A DNA stretch of 60,772 bases from an uncultured Thiodictyon sp. (lineage in GTDB: Bacteria; Pseudomonadota; Gammaproteobacteria; Chromatiales; Chromatiaceae), in the NCBI RefSeq assembly GCF_903946935.1, contig NZ_CAJAXH010000316.1, forward strand, positions 1-60,772. Direction: 5' to 3'. The notes under the pieces are model-generated. The model was not told where the DNA came from. It saw only the letters and a program-made list of their open reading frames with translations, and searched no databases. Shown here in pieces: positions 51,542-59,557 of this stretch; position 1 is the stretch's first letter; each line of letters begins with the position of its first letter. Both the position numbers and the translations under genes were made by a program.

Positions 51542-52848
51542 CCCCCGCTGACCTGCCCGGCTTTTTCGCCCGCCGTGAAGACCTGAACGCGGCGGACTTC
51601 ATTGAGCTCGACTACGCCTTCGAGTGCTACGGCGATCCACGCCTGGCCGCCGCCCACCTGTGCAGCGAGCAATCCACCGCGCAATGGCACCGGGTCGGGA
51701 TCGACGAGGATTACCGGCCCCGCTTTGGTGCTAAGGTGTTGGATCTACAGGTCGAGGGCCGACGCCCCGCGCCGAGCTATGCGACCGGGGCGACCACGGG
51801 TGCCGGCGCCGGTGAGGTCTCGGTCTGTCGGGTGACCATCGCCCACCCCCATGGTAACTTCGGCCCGCGCATTCCCAACCTGCTCTCTGCGGTGGTCGGC
51901 GAGGGCGTATTCTTCGTCCCTGGTATCCCGCTCATCAAGCTCTTGGACCTGCGGATGCCGGACGGCTTTTTGAGCGCATTCCCCGGGCCGCGCTTCGGCA
52001 TTGCCGGTATTCGCGACCTGCTCGGTGTTCACGACCGCCCGATCTTCTTCGGCGTCATCAAGCCCAACATCGGACTCCCGCCGGAGCCTTTTGCCGAACT
52101 CGCGTATGAGGGTTGGCTCGGCGGACTCGACGTGGCCAAGGACGACGAGATGCTGGCGGATGCGCCATGGTGCCCGTTGGCGCAGCGCTCGGCCCAGCTC
52201 GGGGCAGCGCGCCGACGCGCCGAGACCGTCACTGGGGTGACCAAATGCTATATGGCCAATGTCACCGATGAGGTCGATCGGTTGATCGAACTCCACGACC
52301 TGGCCGTTGCCAATGGCGCCAACATGTTGTTGATCAACGCCCTGCCGGTGGGGCTGAGTGCCGTGCGGATGTTGAGCCGGCACACCCGGGTCCCGCTGGT
52401 CGGGCACTTTCCCATGATCGCCGCCCTGAGTCGGTTGCCGGGTTACGGGATCCATACCCGCGTCATCACCAAGCTCCAGCGACTCGCCGGGCTCGACGCC
52501 ATCGTCATGCCCGGTTTTGGGGGGCGGATGGGGATGGATGAGGCGGAGGTTCTGGAGAGTGTTGCGGCCTGTGTCGACCCCATGGGTGGACTCGCACCCA
52601 GCCTGCCCATTCCCGGAGGGAGCGATTGGGCCGGCACCCTGGAGGGCGTTTACCGCCGGGTCGGCAGTGTCGATTTCGGCTTCATCCCGGGGCGGGGCGT
52701 ATTCGGCCATCCAATGGGGCCCACGGGCGGGGCGGCGAGCCTGCGCCAGGCGTGGGAGGCGATTGCGCAGGGGGTCAGTATCGACGAATACGCACAAACC
52801 CATCCGGAACTGAGCGCCGCCATTGCGGCGTTCGGGGGTAGGGGTTAG
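51538..52848 (+). CDS. Form IV RuBisCO-like protein (RLP)
   Basis: A 436-residue RuBisCO homologue. The carbamylation-site Lys is at residue 201 in LDVAKDDEM (KDDE at 201-204, the numbering of plant RuBisCO). [20 protein letters not shown] replaces the canonical loop with its second Lys, [11 protein letters not shown] takes the place of the loop-6 approach, and several RuBP-binding residues differ, so it should not fix CO2. The pattern suits the IV-Photo clade found in phototrophic sulfur bacteria. It is coupled to a YjbQ protein and follows idi. A sulfur-compound or stress-linked role is known for Chlorobium RLP; the reaction is unknown. Confidence 0.88.
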   Translation: MTPADLPGFFARREDLNAADFIELDYAFECYGDPRLAAAHLCSEQSTAQWHRVGIDEDYRPRFGAKVLDLQVEGRRPAPSYATGATTGAGAGEVSVCRVTIAHPHGNFGPRIPNLLSAVVGEGVFFVPGIPLIKLLDLRMPDGFLSAFPGPRFGIAGIRDLLGVHDRPIFFGVIKPNIGLPPEPFAELAYEGWLGGLDVAKDDEMLADAPWCPLAQRSAQLGAARRRAETVTGVTKCYMANVTDEVDRLIELHDLAVANGANMLLINALPVGLSAVRMLSRHTRVPLVGHFPMIAALSRLPGYGIHTRVITKLQRLAGLDAIVMPGFGGRMGMDEAEVLESVAACVDPMGGLAPSLPIPGGSDWAGTLEGVYRRVGSVDFGFIPGRGVFGHPMGPTGGAASLRQAWEAIAQGVSIDEYAQTHPELSAAIAAFGGRG

Positions 52849-52864
52849 CGAGCCTACTCAAACA

Positions 52865-52892
52865 CCTTGGCGAGCTTGGCGTCTTGGCGTGA
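52865..52892 (+). repeat. Dispersed repeat (CTTGGCG-rich), copy B
   Basis: CCTTGGCGAGCTTGGCG followed by TCTTGGCGTGA, one mismatch from the reverse complement of 33066-33093. It lies just after the RLP stop, between converging genes. Confidence 0.8.
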
Positions 52893-52902
52893 GATATTCG
52901 GG

Positions 52903-53058
52903 CTAGGGTGCCGGCGGCTCCCCTCGGGTGGGCTGAGGCGCCGCCTCCGACCCCGCGCCCCGGTCTGTGCCGGGGTCTTTACGCAGGGCGGCGCGTTGGG
53001 AGGACCAGAACCAGCCCAATAGAGCGACGATGAACAGCAGTTCGATCAGTCCTCCCAT
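52903..53058 (-). CDS. 51-residue membrane protein after crtB
   Basis: A short gene with AGGAGGT 6 bases before its ATG at 53058, starting 12 bases after the crtB stop. It encodes MGGLIELLFIVALLGWFWSS followed by QRAALRKDPGTDRGAGSEAA and PQPTRGEPPAP: one N-terminal membrane helix and a polar, Pro-rich tail. I do not recognise a family. The strong ribosome binding site and close linkage to crtIB suggest a real third gene of this operon, perhaps an anchor or small partner for the carotenoid enzymes. Confidence 0.7.
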   Translation of the reverse strand: MGGLIELLFIVALLGWFWSSQRAALRKDPGTDRGAGSEAAPQPTRGEPPAP

Positions 53059-53070
53059 CGCGTGACCTCC

Positions 53071-54261
53071 TCAGTCAACGGACACGGCAGACAGCGAGCT
53101 CCCCAGGGGGGAACGCATGCCGCTGTATTGCTGACGACGCTCGCGGTCACGCTCCTCCAGCCGCTGGAACAGGTCCGCGACGAACAGGACACGACTCGCA
53201 ACTGTCGCCGGCGGGCGATCGATCTGGATGGGGCTGGTCGGTGTCAGCACGCCTTGGGGGTTGATCGACATGGGCTTGATCGATGTGGGCTTGATCGATG
53301 TGGCGTTGATCGACTGACCCAGCGGCTGGGCCTTGATCGCCTCGATCAGGAAGCTGGTCTCCGGCAGCGGCGGCAGTGAGCCGAGCCGGCGGGGCAGGGT
53401 GGCGGCCAGCACCCGCGGCAGCAGTTGGGCCTTGCGACTCGGCGAGACCACGGCGCGGCTACAGATCGAATCCATGCCACGGCGACCGACCTCATGCCCA
53501 ATCTCGGCATAGAGATGACGGGCGGCACCGATGCCGGCGCGGCAGCGCAGGGGCAGACGGGAAATCCCCTCATCCGAACGGGCGTAGAGTTCTTCCGCTG
53601 CCGCCAGCAGGCGGGCGACCACCCGTCCCAGGGCCGGATTCCAGACCGGGTTGGCCAGCCAGGCGTCCGGGTCAAGACCCTCTTCGCGCAGCCACTGCCG
53701 GGGCAGATAGAGTCGCCCGTTGGCGGCATCCTCACCCACGTCCCGGGCGATATTCGACAGTTGCATCGCCACGCCCAGGTCACAGGCGCGCGCCAGCAGA
53801 GTGGGGTCACGCACCCCCATCAGGAGGGTCATCATGGCCCCCACGGCGGCGGCCACGCGGGCGGAATAGGCATAGACCGAGGAGATATCCTCGTAAATCC
53901 GGCCCTCCGCATCCCACGCAAAGCCTTCAATCAACGCATCCAATAGAGTACGGGGAACAGCGAACTGGTGGACCACATCGGCCAAGGCGCGGTCAGCGGG
54001 AATCTGCATGGGACGGCCGGCATACACGGCATCGAGCCGCTGACGCAGTGCGATCACGGCGTCATGGGGGCGGGTGGCGAGATCGATCTCGTCATCGGCG
54101 ATCCGGCAGAAGGCATAGAGGGCCGTGGCCGGTTCGTAGACCCGTCGCGGCAGCAACAGGGAGGCAGCATAGAAGGAGCGGGAACCCCCGCAGAGCAGGT
54201 CGCGGCAGGCGACCTGATCGGCGGGGGTCGAGAATCGCAGATTAAGCGAAGGTTGACGCAT
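53071..54261 (-). CDS. crtB: Phytoene synthase
   Basis: A 396-residue squalene/phytoene synthase that couples two geranylgeranyl diphosphates. The ATG at 54261 overlaps crtI by 20 bases; the longer frame to 54429 is antisense-like inside crtI. SFYAASLLLPRRVYEPATAL, YAFCRIADDEID (first Asp motif), YAYSARVAAAVGAMMTLLMG and QLSNIARDVGEDAANGRLYLP (second Asp motif) are all present. The last 90 residues exceed the family length and include a tandem repeat SINATSIKPTSIKPMSINP (53262-53317, 15-base DNA units). Confidence 0.93.
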   Translation of the reverse strand: MRQPSLNLRFSTPADQVACRDLLCGGSRSFYAASLLLPRRVYEPATALYAFCRIADDEIDLATRPHDAVIALRQRLDAVYAGRPMQIPADRALADVVHQFAVPRTLLDALIEGFAWDAEGRIYEDISSVYAYSARVAAAVGAMMTLLMGVRDPTLLARACDLGVAMQLSNIARDVGEDAANGRLYLPRQWLREEGLDPDAWLANPVWNPALGRVVARLLAAAEELYARSDEGISRLPLRCRAGIGAARHLYAEIGHEVGRRGMDSICSRAVVSPSRKAQLLPRVLAATLPRRLGSLPPLPETSFLIEAIKAQPLGQSINATSIKPTSIKPMSINPQGVLTPTSPIQIDRPPATVASRVLFVADLFQRLEERDRERRQQYSGMRSPLGSSLSAVSVD

Positions 54262-55771
54262 CGGGCACCACCGTATCGAGTACACGGGCGGATGAAATGA
54301 CACCGGGTACCCCGGCGCCGGGATGGGTCCCCGCCCCCACCAGATAGAGGTGACGCACCTCCTCACTGGCGTTGTGTGGACGGAACCAGGCACTTTGCCA
54401 GAGCACGGGCTCCAGGCTGAAGCCGGCACCCTTGAAGGACAGGAGCCGGTTTTGGAAATCGAGCGGGGTAGTCACCTTGGAGGTGACGATATTCTCCGAT
54501 AGCCCCGGTAACAGGCTCTGCTCCAGATAGGCGCAGACCGCCTGACGGAAGGGCTCGGCCTGCGTCGTCCAGTCGGTGCCGCTATCCAAGTGCGGAACCG
54601 GGGCCAGGGCGTAGAAGGTGTCGCAGCCGGGCGGCGCCACCGACGGGTCGGTGGCGGTGGGCCGATGCAGGTACAGGCTGAAGTCCTTGGCCAGAATCTT
54701 GCGTTTGAAGATGTCTTGCACGAGCTCTTTGTAACGCGGCCCCATCAGGATGGTGTGGTGTAGCACGTCCTGGTGTTGACACTTGGTGCCGAAGTACCAG
54801 ACGAAGAGCCCATTGGAATATTGCGAGCGCTTGATCCGCCAGTCCGGCCAGTGGTGGCGCTTCACCGAGGGGATCAGGTTCTTGTAGGTGGTGGCCGGGT
54901 CGACATCGGAGACGACGATGTCGGCCGCGATCTCCTCCCCGTTCGCCAGGCGGACCCCGCGGGCCGTGCGGTTGGCGGTCAGGATCTCGGCCACCTGCGC
55001 CCCGCAGCGGACCTGGTTGCCCTGGCCCTCGATCAGGCCGACCAGGCCAGTCACGATGGCGCCGGTCCCGCCGATGGTCGAATGCACCCCCCATTCGCGC
55101 TCCAGGAAGGAGATCAGGGCGTAGATCGAGGTCACCGTAAACGGATTGCCCCCGATCAGCAGGGGGTGGAAGGACATGATGGTCCGCATCCGCTCGTCCT
55201 TGATATAGGACGACACCAGGCTGTATACGGAGCGGTAGCTCTGAAGCTTCATCATGGCCGGGACGATCCGCACCATGTCCATGACGGTGTTGAAGGGCTT
55301 GTGGGCGAGTTGCTCGAAGCCGACCCGGAAGATCGCCTCGCTTTTTTTCAGGAAGCGCTGGTAGCCGTCCAGCTCCCCGGGGGCGAAGCGCAGGATCTCC
55401 GCGCGATTGCGCTCGGGGTCGCCGCTGTAGTCGAAGTGCTCGCCATTATCGAAGCGGATGCGATAAAAGGGCTCCATCGCCCGCAGCTCGACCTCGTCGG
55501 CAAAGCGCTTGCCGCACAGCGCCCACAGCTCATCGAGCAGGAAGGGGGCCGTGATGATGGTGGGGCCGGCGTCGAAGCTGAAGCCGTCCTGGTGGTGGAC
55601 ATAGGCCCGCCCGCCGGGGGCGTCGAGCCGCTCCAGCACCGTCACCCGGTAGCCCCGCGCGCCGAGCCGCACCGCGGCGGCCAGGCCGCCGAAGCCGCTG
55701 CCGATGATGACCGCATGGGGCTGGCGACCGTGGGAGGTGGACGGGGAGGCTTTACCGGGCGCGACTGTCAA
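54242..55771 (-). CDS. crtI: Phytoene desaturase
   Basis: A 509-residue FAD-dependent desaturase making lycopene or neurosporene from phytoene. The dinucleotide motif VIIGSGFGGLAAAVRLGARG and SFDAGPTIITAPFLLDELW open the protein, and the C-terminal FAD motif LYLVGAGTHPGAGVPGVISSARV closes it. A TTG at 55771 is the first available start with no clear ribosome binding site, and no ATG precedes the FAD motif, so the true start is uncertain. A PpsR-type box lies 20 bases upstream. It is transcribed with crtB and a small membrane protein. Confidence 0.93.
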   Translation of the reverse strand: MTVAPGKASPSTSHGRQPHAVIIGSGFGGLAAAVRLGARGYRVTVLERLDAPGGRAYVHHQDGFSFDAGPTIITAPFLLDELWALCGKRFADEVELRAMEPFYRIRFDNGEHFDYSGDPERNRAEILRFAPGELDGYQRFLKKSEAIFRVGFEQLAHKPFNTVMDMVRIVPAMMKLQSYRSVYSLVSSYIKDERMRTIMSFHPLLIGGNPFTVTSIYALISFLEREWGVHSTIGGTGAIVTGLVGLIEGQGNQVRCGAQVAEILTANRTARGVRLANGEEIAADIVVSDVDPATTYKNLIPSVKRHHWPDWRIKRSQYSNGLFVWYFGTKCQHQDVLHHTILMGPRYKELVQDIFKRKILAKDFSLYLHRPTATDPSVAPPGCDTFYALAPVPHLDSGTDWTTQAEPFRQAVCAYLEQSLLPGLSENIVTSKVTTPLDFQNRLLSFKGAGFSLEPVLWQSAWFRPHNASEEVRHLYLVGAGTHPGAGVPGVISSARVLDTVVPDASTFA

Positions 55772-55790
55772 CTTAGGTATACTCTTGGGG

Positions 55791-55808
55791 TGTCAAGACT
55801 GGTTGACA
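55791..55808. promoter_or_regulatory. PpsR/CrtJ-type box upstream of crtI
   Basis: TGTCAAGACTGGTTGACA, TGT-N12-ACA. A second near-match (TGT-N12-ACT, 55766-55783) overlaps the assumed crtI start, again 7 bases away. Confidence 0.72.
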
Positions 55809-55910
55809 GTATAACACCCAAGGGCTTTGTGTCGCCTGCTTTTGGCCCGCCAACCGCGCGACGGCTGAGGTCCGGCGCGACGACGCCCCCTCCCTCTCGC
55901 GACCCCGCTT

Positions 55911-55952
55911 CAGCGGTGCCACGCGTGTGTCAGGCGCCCTGCGCCGCGAGCG
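55911..55952 (+). repeat. Direct repeat left of the ATPase/nuclease gene
   Basis: GCGGTGCCACGCGTGTGTCA and the following 22 bases resemble 57674-57715 (about four fifths identical by eye), in the same orientation on the other side of the gene at 56046-57590. Confidence 0.5.
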
Positions 55953-56045
55953 CCGACGACCGGATGATGGTCGAGTCCGTTTGGCTGAAGGGGGTAACAG
56001 GCGGTCGTGAGACAGCCCGTAGGGTCCGCTGTGCGGACCAGCGAT

Positions 56046-57590
56046 CTACAGTGTCTCGACCTCGAAGCCGACGACGCCGCGCCGCTCGCGGCTGAATTCG
56101 ATCCCGATCAGATGGATCGGCTGCTCAAGCGCGCGGTAGGGGTCGGCATAGCCGCGATCCTTGATCTGTTGCAGTGCGCGGCCGTCCGGCTCCAGTTCGA
56201 CCACCTTGAACTCGAACAGCCAGACGCCGCCGTTGAACTTCAGCGTCAGGTCGATGCGGCCGTGGCGGCTGGCCTCCTCGGCCGTCAGGTCCAGTCCCAA
56301 CGCGGCCAGATGGCTGTAAAAGACGCTGGCGTAATAGCCCTCATAGCGGGCAATCGGATTGCCGGTGTGCCACTGATACGGGATCGCCGCGAACAGGCTG
56401 TCGAGATGGGCGCGCAAGCCCGCGAAATCCGCCGCTACCAGCACGTCATAGAGCCGGGCGACGGCGCGCTCCGCCTGCATGGGATCGCCCATTAGCGCTT
56501 TGAGCAGGGCATCGTTCAGGGCGCTCTCCACCTCAAGGTTGGGATAGCCCAAACGGTATTCGAGCCGGGCGCCGACCCGTCGCGAGCCGGCAAAGGTGAG
56601 ATAGCCGGTCTGCCAGAGCAGGGCCTCGGACGAGATGTTCTCCACATCGAAGGTCGACAGCAGCGCCTCGGATGCGTGCAACTGGCCCAGCGCGGGCGTG
56701 AAATAGCCGCGCGCCATGAGGAGCTCGACCAGAAAGGTCGGGGTGCCGGTCTCGAACCACCAGGTTCTGAATTCGCGCTCCAGAAAAAGTAACAGCAGGT
56801 CGAAGGGGTTATAGACCGCCTCGCCGGTCCAGTTGTAACCGTTGTACCAACGCCGGACCTCGTCCCGTTCGAGCCCAACGAGCTCCGGTGCGAAGACGGT
56901 TTCCAAATCCATGTCGGTATACCCGCACAATGCCGAATAGTCCGCGGACACAGTGATGTCACGCAGATTGTTCAACCCGGAGAAGATGCTCACCTTGCTG
57001 AACTTGCTCACCCCGGCGATGAAAACAAAGCGGACATGGGCGTCATTGTCCTTGATGACCGAATAGAGATTGCGCAGGCCATCGCGCAAGGCGCGGGCGA
57101 CTTCGGGCGTGGTCAGGTTGTCGAGAATCGGCTTGTCATATTCGTCGACCAGCACCACCACCCGTTGGCCGGTCGCGGCATGGGCCAGCCGCATCAGCTC
57201 CGCGAAGCAGCCCCCGCTCCCCACCTCGGTGCAACGCAACCCCAGCGCGGCCAGATTGATCCGCAGTTGCTCCCCGATCTTGTCCTCCAGCTCCGCGGGA
57301 TCCTGCACCCCGCCGCCGCCGAAGCTGATCCGGATGACCGGGTGCGGCGTGCTCCAGTCCCACTGTGGGTGGATCGCGAGCCCCCGGAACAGCGGCTCGT
57401 TACCGGCGAAGAGTTCACCCAAGGTGTCGAGCAACAGCGACTTGCCGAAGCGGCGCGGGCGCGACAGGAAATAGTGGGTGCCTTCATCGAGCAATTGCCG
57501 GATGAAGCCGGTCTTGTCCACATAATAGTGGTCGTCCGCGCGGATCTTGGCGAAGGTCTGGATGCCGATGGGGAGTTTGCGGCGGTGCAT
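56046..57590 (-). CDS. AAA-ATPase-like/PD-(D/E)XK nuclease protein (DUF1703)
   Basis: A 514-residue protein of a family common in bacterial accessory DNA. The ATG at 57590 directly precedes the conserved start MHRRKLPIGIQTFAKIRADD. The AAA-like part follows with YVDKTGFIRQLLDEGTHYFLSRPRRFGKSLLLDTL (Walker A variant RRFGKS) and VVVLVDEYDKPILDN (Walker B). The C-terminal part holds a PD-(D/E)XK nuclease-like core: GRIDLTLKFNGGVWLFEFKV. The biological role is not established; the family is often seen in multiple copies near mobile DNA. Direct repeats flank it on both sides. Confidence 0.85.
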   Translation of the reverse strand: MHRRKLPIGIQTFAKIRADDHYYVDKTGFIRQLLDEGTHYFLSRPRRFGKSLLLDTLGELFAGNEPLFRGLAIHPQWDWSTPHPVIRISFGGGGVQDPAELEDKIGEQLRINLAALGLRCTEVGSGGCFAELMRLAHAATGQRVVVLVDEYDKPILDNLTTPEVARALRDGLRNLYSVIKDNDAHVRFVFIAGVSKFSKVSIFSGLNNLRDITVSADYSALCGYTDMDLETVFAPELVGLERDEVRRWYNGYNWTGEAVYNPFDLLLLFLEREFRTWWFETGTPTFLVELLMARGYFTPALGQLHASEALLSTFDVENISSEALLWQTGYLTFAGSRRVGARLEYRLGYPNLEVESALNDALLKALMGDPMQAERAVARLYDVLVAADFAGLRAHLDSLFAAIPYQWHTGNPIARYEGYYASVFYSHLAALGLDLTAEEASRHGRIDLTLKFNGGVWLFEFKVVELEPDGRALQQIKDRGYADPYRALEQPIHLIGIEFSRERRGVVGFEVETL

Positions 57591-57673
57591 GCTGATGCCT
57601 CTTGGACGGGAATCGTCCGGAGAAAAGTAACGGGGCGTCGTCGGTCTGTAACTTACCCTCGTGACACCGTTGC

Positions 57674-57715
57674 GCGGTATCACGCCTGTGTGAGGCGCTG
57701 TGCGCCTCGAGTACC
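57674..57715 (+). repeat. Direct repeat right of the ATPase/nuclease gene
   Basis: GCGGTATCACGCCTGTGTGA and the following 22 bases are the right-hand partner of 55911-55952. Confidence 0.5.
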
Positions 57716-57751
57716 GGGTGTGATGACCCGACCAAACCGGAGGCCGAGGCT

Positions 57752-58342
57752 TCAGCCGGTGGAGGCTTGGCGCACTGTCTCAATCCCGGCAGTCACCCCG
57801 CGCTCCGTGGCCTCGCGCGTTGCCACAAAGCCGACCAAGGCCAGGAGTTTGTCTCTGGCTGGCCCGTTCAGGTCCCGCCCATAGCGGCTGTCATAGTGCG
57901 CGCAGTCCTCGACCGCGAGGCGATAGCCGTCCGCTGGCGCAGCGAGCGGGTCGAGGTAAAGGGCTAGGCCCTCCTCTATGAGCATTAGGTCATGGTCCGC
58001 GATGATACGGATCGGCCCCCACTGTTGGCGGGTGAATTGGTTCTGAATATTCTGAAAGGCGCGGAGCCGTCGGTAGAGCAACTCGGTCGCCCCCAGCTCC
58101 GGCCCGGCCGCCGGTTGCTGCAGCAGGACTGCTCGAGCCAGCGCAAACAGGTCCGCGGCCTCGCCGGTGGCGGCGGAGCCGCGTTCGGCCGCCCGTTCCG
58201 CGACCCAGAGCCCGAACGCACGCAGGCGTCCGGGGTGTTTGAACCACTTCTTGAGCACCGTGAGGCGCAGCACGTCCGCATGGCCGGTCAGATCGATCTC
58301 GGCGATGACCGAAGAGAGCTGAGTTTGGAGGGAAGGGGGCAT
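57752..58342 (-). CDS. Unidentified 196-residue protein
   Basis: A soluble protein of 196 residues with the ATG at 58342. The N-terminal part (EIDLTGHADVLRLTVLKKWF, RAFGLWVAERAAERG) reads as helical, the middle has LLYRRLRAFQNIQNQFTRQQW, and the C-terminal part has DHDLMLIEEGLALYLDPLA and HYDSRYGRDLNG. No motif I can name. Acidic and basic residues are balanced and codon use matches the neighbours, so it looks like a real gene. It lies upstream of the ATPase/nuclease gene on the same strand with a 160-base gap. Confidence 0.65.
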   Translation of the reverse strand: MPPSLQTQLSSVIAEIDLTGHADVLRLTVLKKWFKHPGRLRAFGLWVAERAAERGSAATGEAADLFALARAVLLQQPAAGPELGATELLYRRLRAFQNIQNQFTRQQWGPIRIIADHDLMLIEEGLALYLDPLAAPADGYRLAVEDCAHYDSRYGRDLNGPARDKLLALVGFVATREATERGVTAGIETVRQASTG

Positions 58343-58692
58343 ATTGGCGGTCCTCCAGCGATCCGGGGTTGAGGGCTGTCGGTCGGGTTAGTCGCTCGCG
58401 ACAACCCGACGCAGAGTCTGCGTATGTCGGGTTACGTTGCGCTAACCCGATCAACGGGCCGTCAGCGCTACCATGCGCGCCCGCAACTCGCCATCAGTGC
58501 GCCTTTCTCACCATCACCCGGGCGGTTAAGATTGGGGAGAGTTCTTATGGTCCTCTTTATCCGCTTCCGCGTATTGTGTTTAAGCGAAGCATACGAGGTT
58601 ATCTTGATCGTCGGTCCCCGGATAGCCTTTGGTAGGTTGGCGTTCAGGCCGATTGAGCGAAGCAAGGGGTTCGGAAACGCGAGTGGGCTCGG
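58343..58692. other. Intergenic region with palindromic GTCGGGTT repeats
   Basis: 58382-58449 contains GTCGGGTTA, AACCCGAC, GTCGGGTTA and TAACCCGA in alternating orientation, a compound inverted repeat of the type dispersed in Chromatiaceae intergenic DNA. The other 200 bases fall in AT content toward the low-GC gene. No gene is supported. Confidence 0.6.
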
Positions 58693-59415
58693 TCATTTGT
58701 ATTCATAGCGACTATAGGTTATTGATGTAATATAGCTGCAGTCCTTGCCCCATGAATCTTCCGCCCAAACATCAATGCTACTTCCGTCATCGTAGGAATA
58801 TTCGTAGGTCCTGCTACGATCAAACGAATGACTCGTCTTTAATTGGCCATGGATCTCAGGCAGATCAACTTTTCTTAAAATCTGATTAATGTCACGAGTC
58901 AAGAATGATGCGTCAATTTTTGGTCGATCAAATTTGCAGGTGAACTGATGAATGTTTTCGCTACACTCATTGTTTGGTGCATCTGTTCTTAAGAAGCGAT
59001 AAACACGCCCAAAACTCCTTTGCGAGGCAGCTCCTTTCTTAGGGCCGTTATAACCCGGGCAAGCATAAGCAGCGCAATCAACACTTCTCCACTTCGATTG
59101 CGGGCCGTCCGGTGACTGTGTGTAGTGCCATCGCTCGGGGTCGTACGAAGCTAACGCTTGTTCGCACGGAGATTTTTGGTTGGCGGTAAGTGTTTTTGCT
59201 TTTCGGTCCGCTTTGTTTGTAGGTAGTAACAGATAAACAACAATTGCCAGAACGACAAAAGCGCCAGCGACATCTTTCCTGGTGATCTTTCTATCCAGCT
59301 TTCTTAGCGCGCGGTCGCGCCGGCTAATCTTTACCAGAAGCCTCCAAAAAAAATACAGCCCAATGCCGAGAAGCAGCGCAAATGCACCAATTGCCAATAA
59401 TGCTTCAATGTTCAT
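58693..59415 (-). CDS. AT-rich gene for a membrane-anchored, Cys-containing protein
   Basis: A 240-residue protein with two N-terminal membrane helices (IEALLAIGAFALLLGIGLYFF at 3-23 and VAGAFVVLAIVVYLLLP at about 49-65) separated by a basic stretch, followed by a soluble domain of about 170 residues with seven cysteines (SPCEQAL, DCAAYACPGYN, NECSENIHQFTCKF, DCSYI). I do not recognise it. Its base composition is much more AT-rich than the rest of the window, which indicates recent acquisition. Confidence 0.75.
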   Translation of the reverse strand: MNIEALLAIGAFALLLGIGLYFFWRLLVKISRRDRALRKLDRKITRKDVAGAFVVLAIVVYLLLPTNKADRKAKTLTANQKSPCEQALASYDPERWHYTQSPDGPQSKWRSVDCAAYACPGYNGPKKGAASQRSFGRVYRFLRTDAPNNECSENIHQFTCKFDRPKIDASFLTRDINQILRKVDLPEIHGQLKTSHSFDRSRTYEYSYDDGSSIDVWAEDSWGKDCSYITSITYSRYEYK

Positions 59416-59557
59416 GGTTTACGCGTAACTCCTAACAGTTTCCTGGCTGCCAGTGCGTCAAAAATCAAACCCAACATCGCGCCACCCCACAGCCGTTTCG
59501 CACTGCTCCGCTCCTTAAGCCTGAACAGGCTCCGACGCGCGTCGGACCTGGGTCCAC

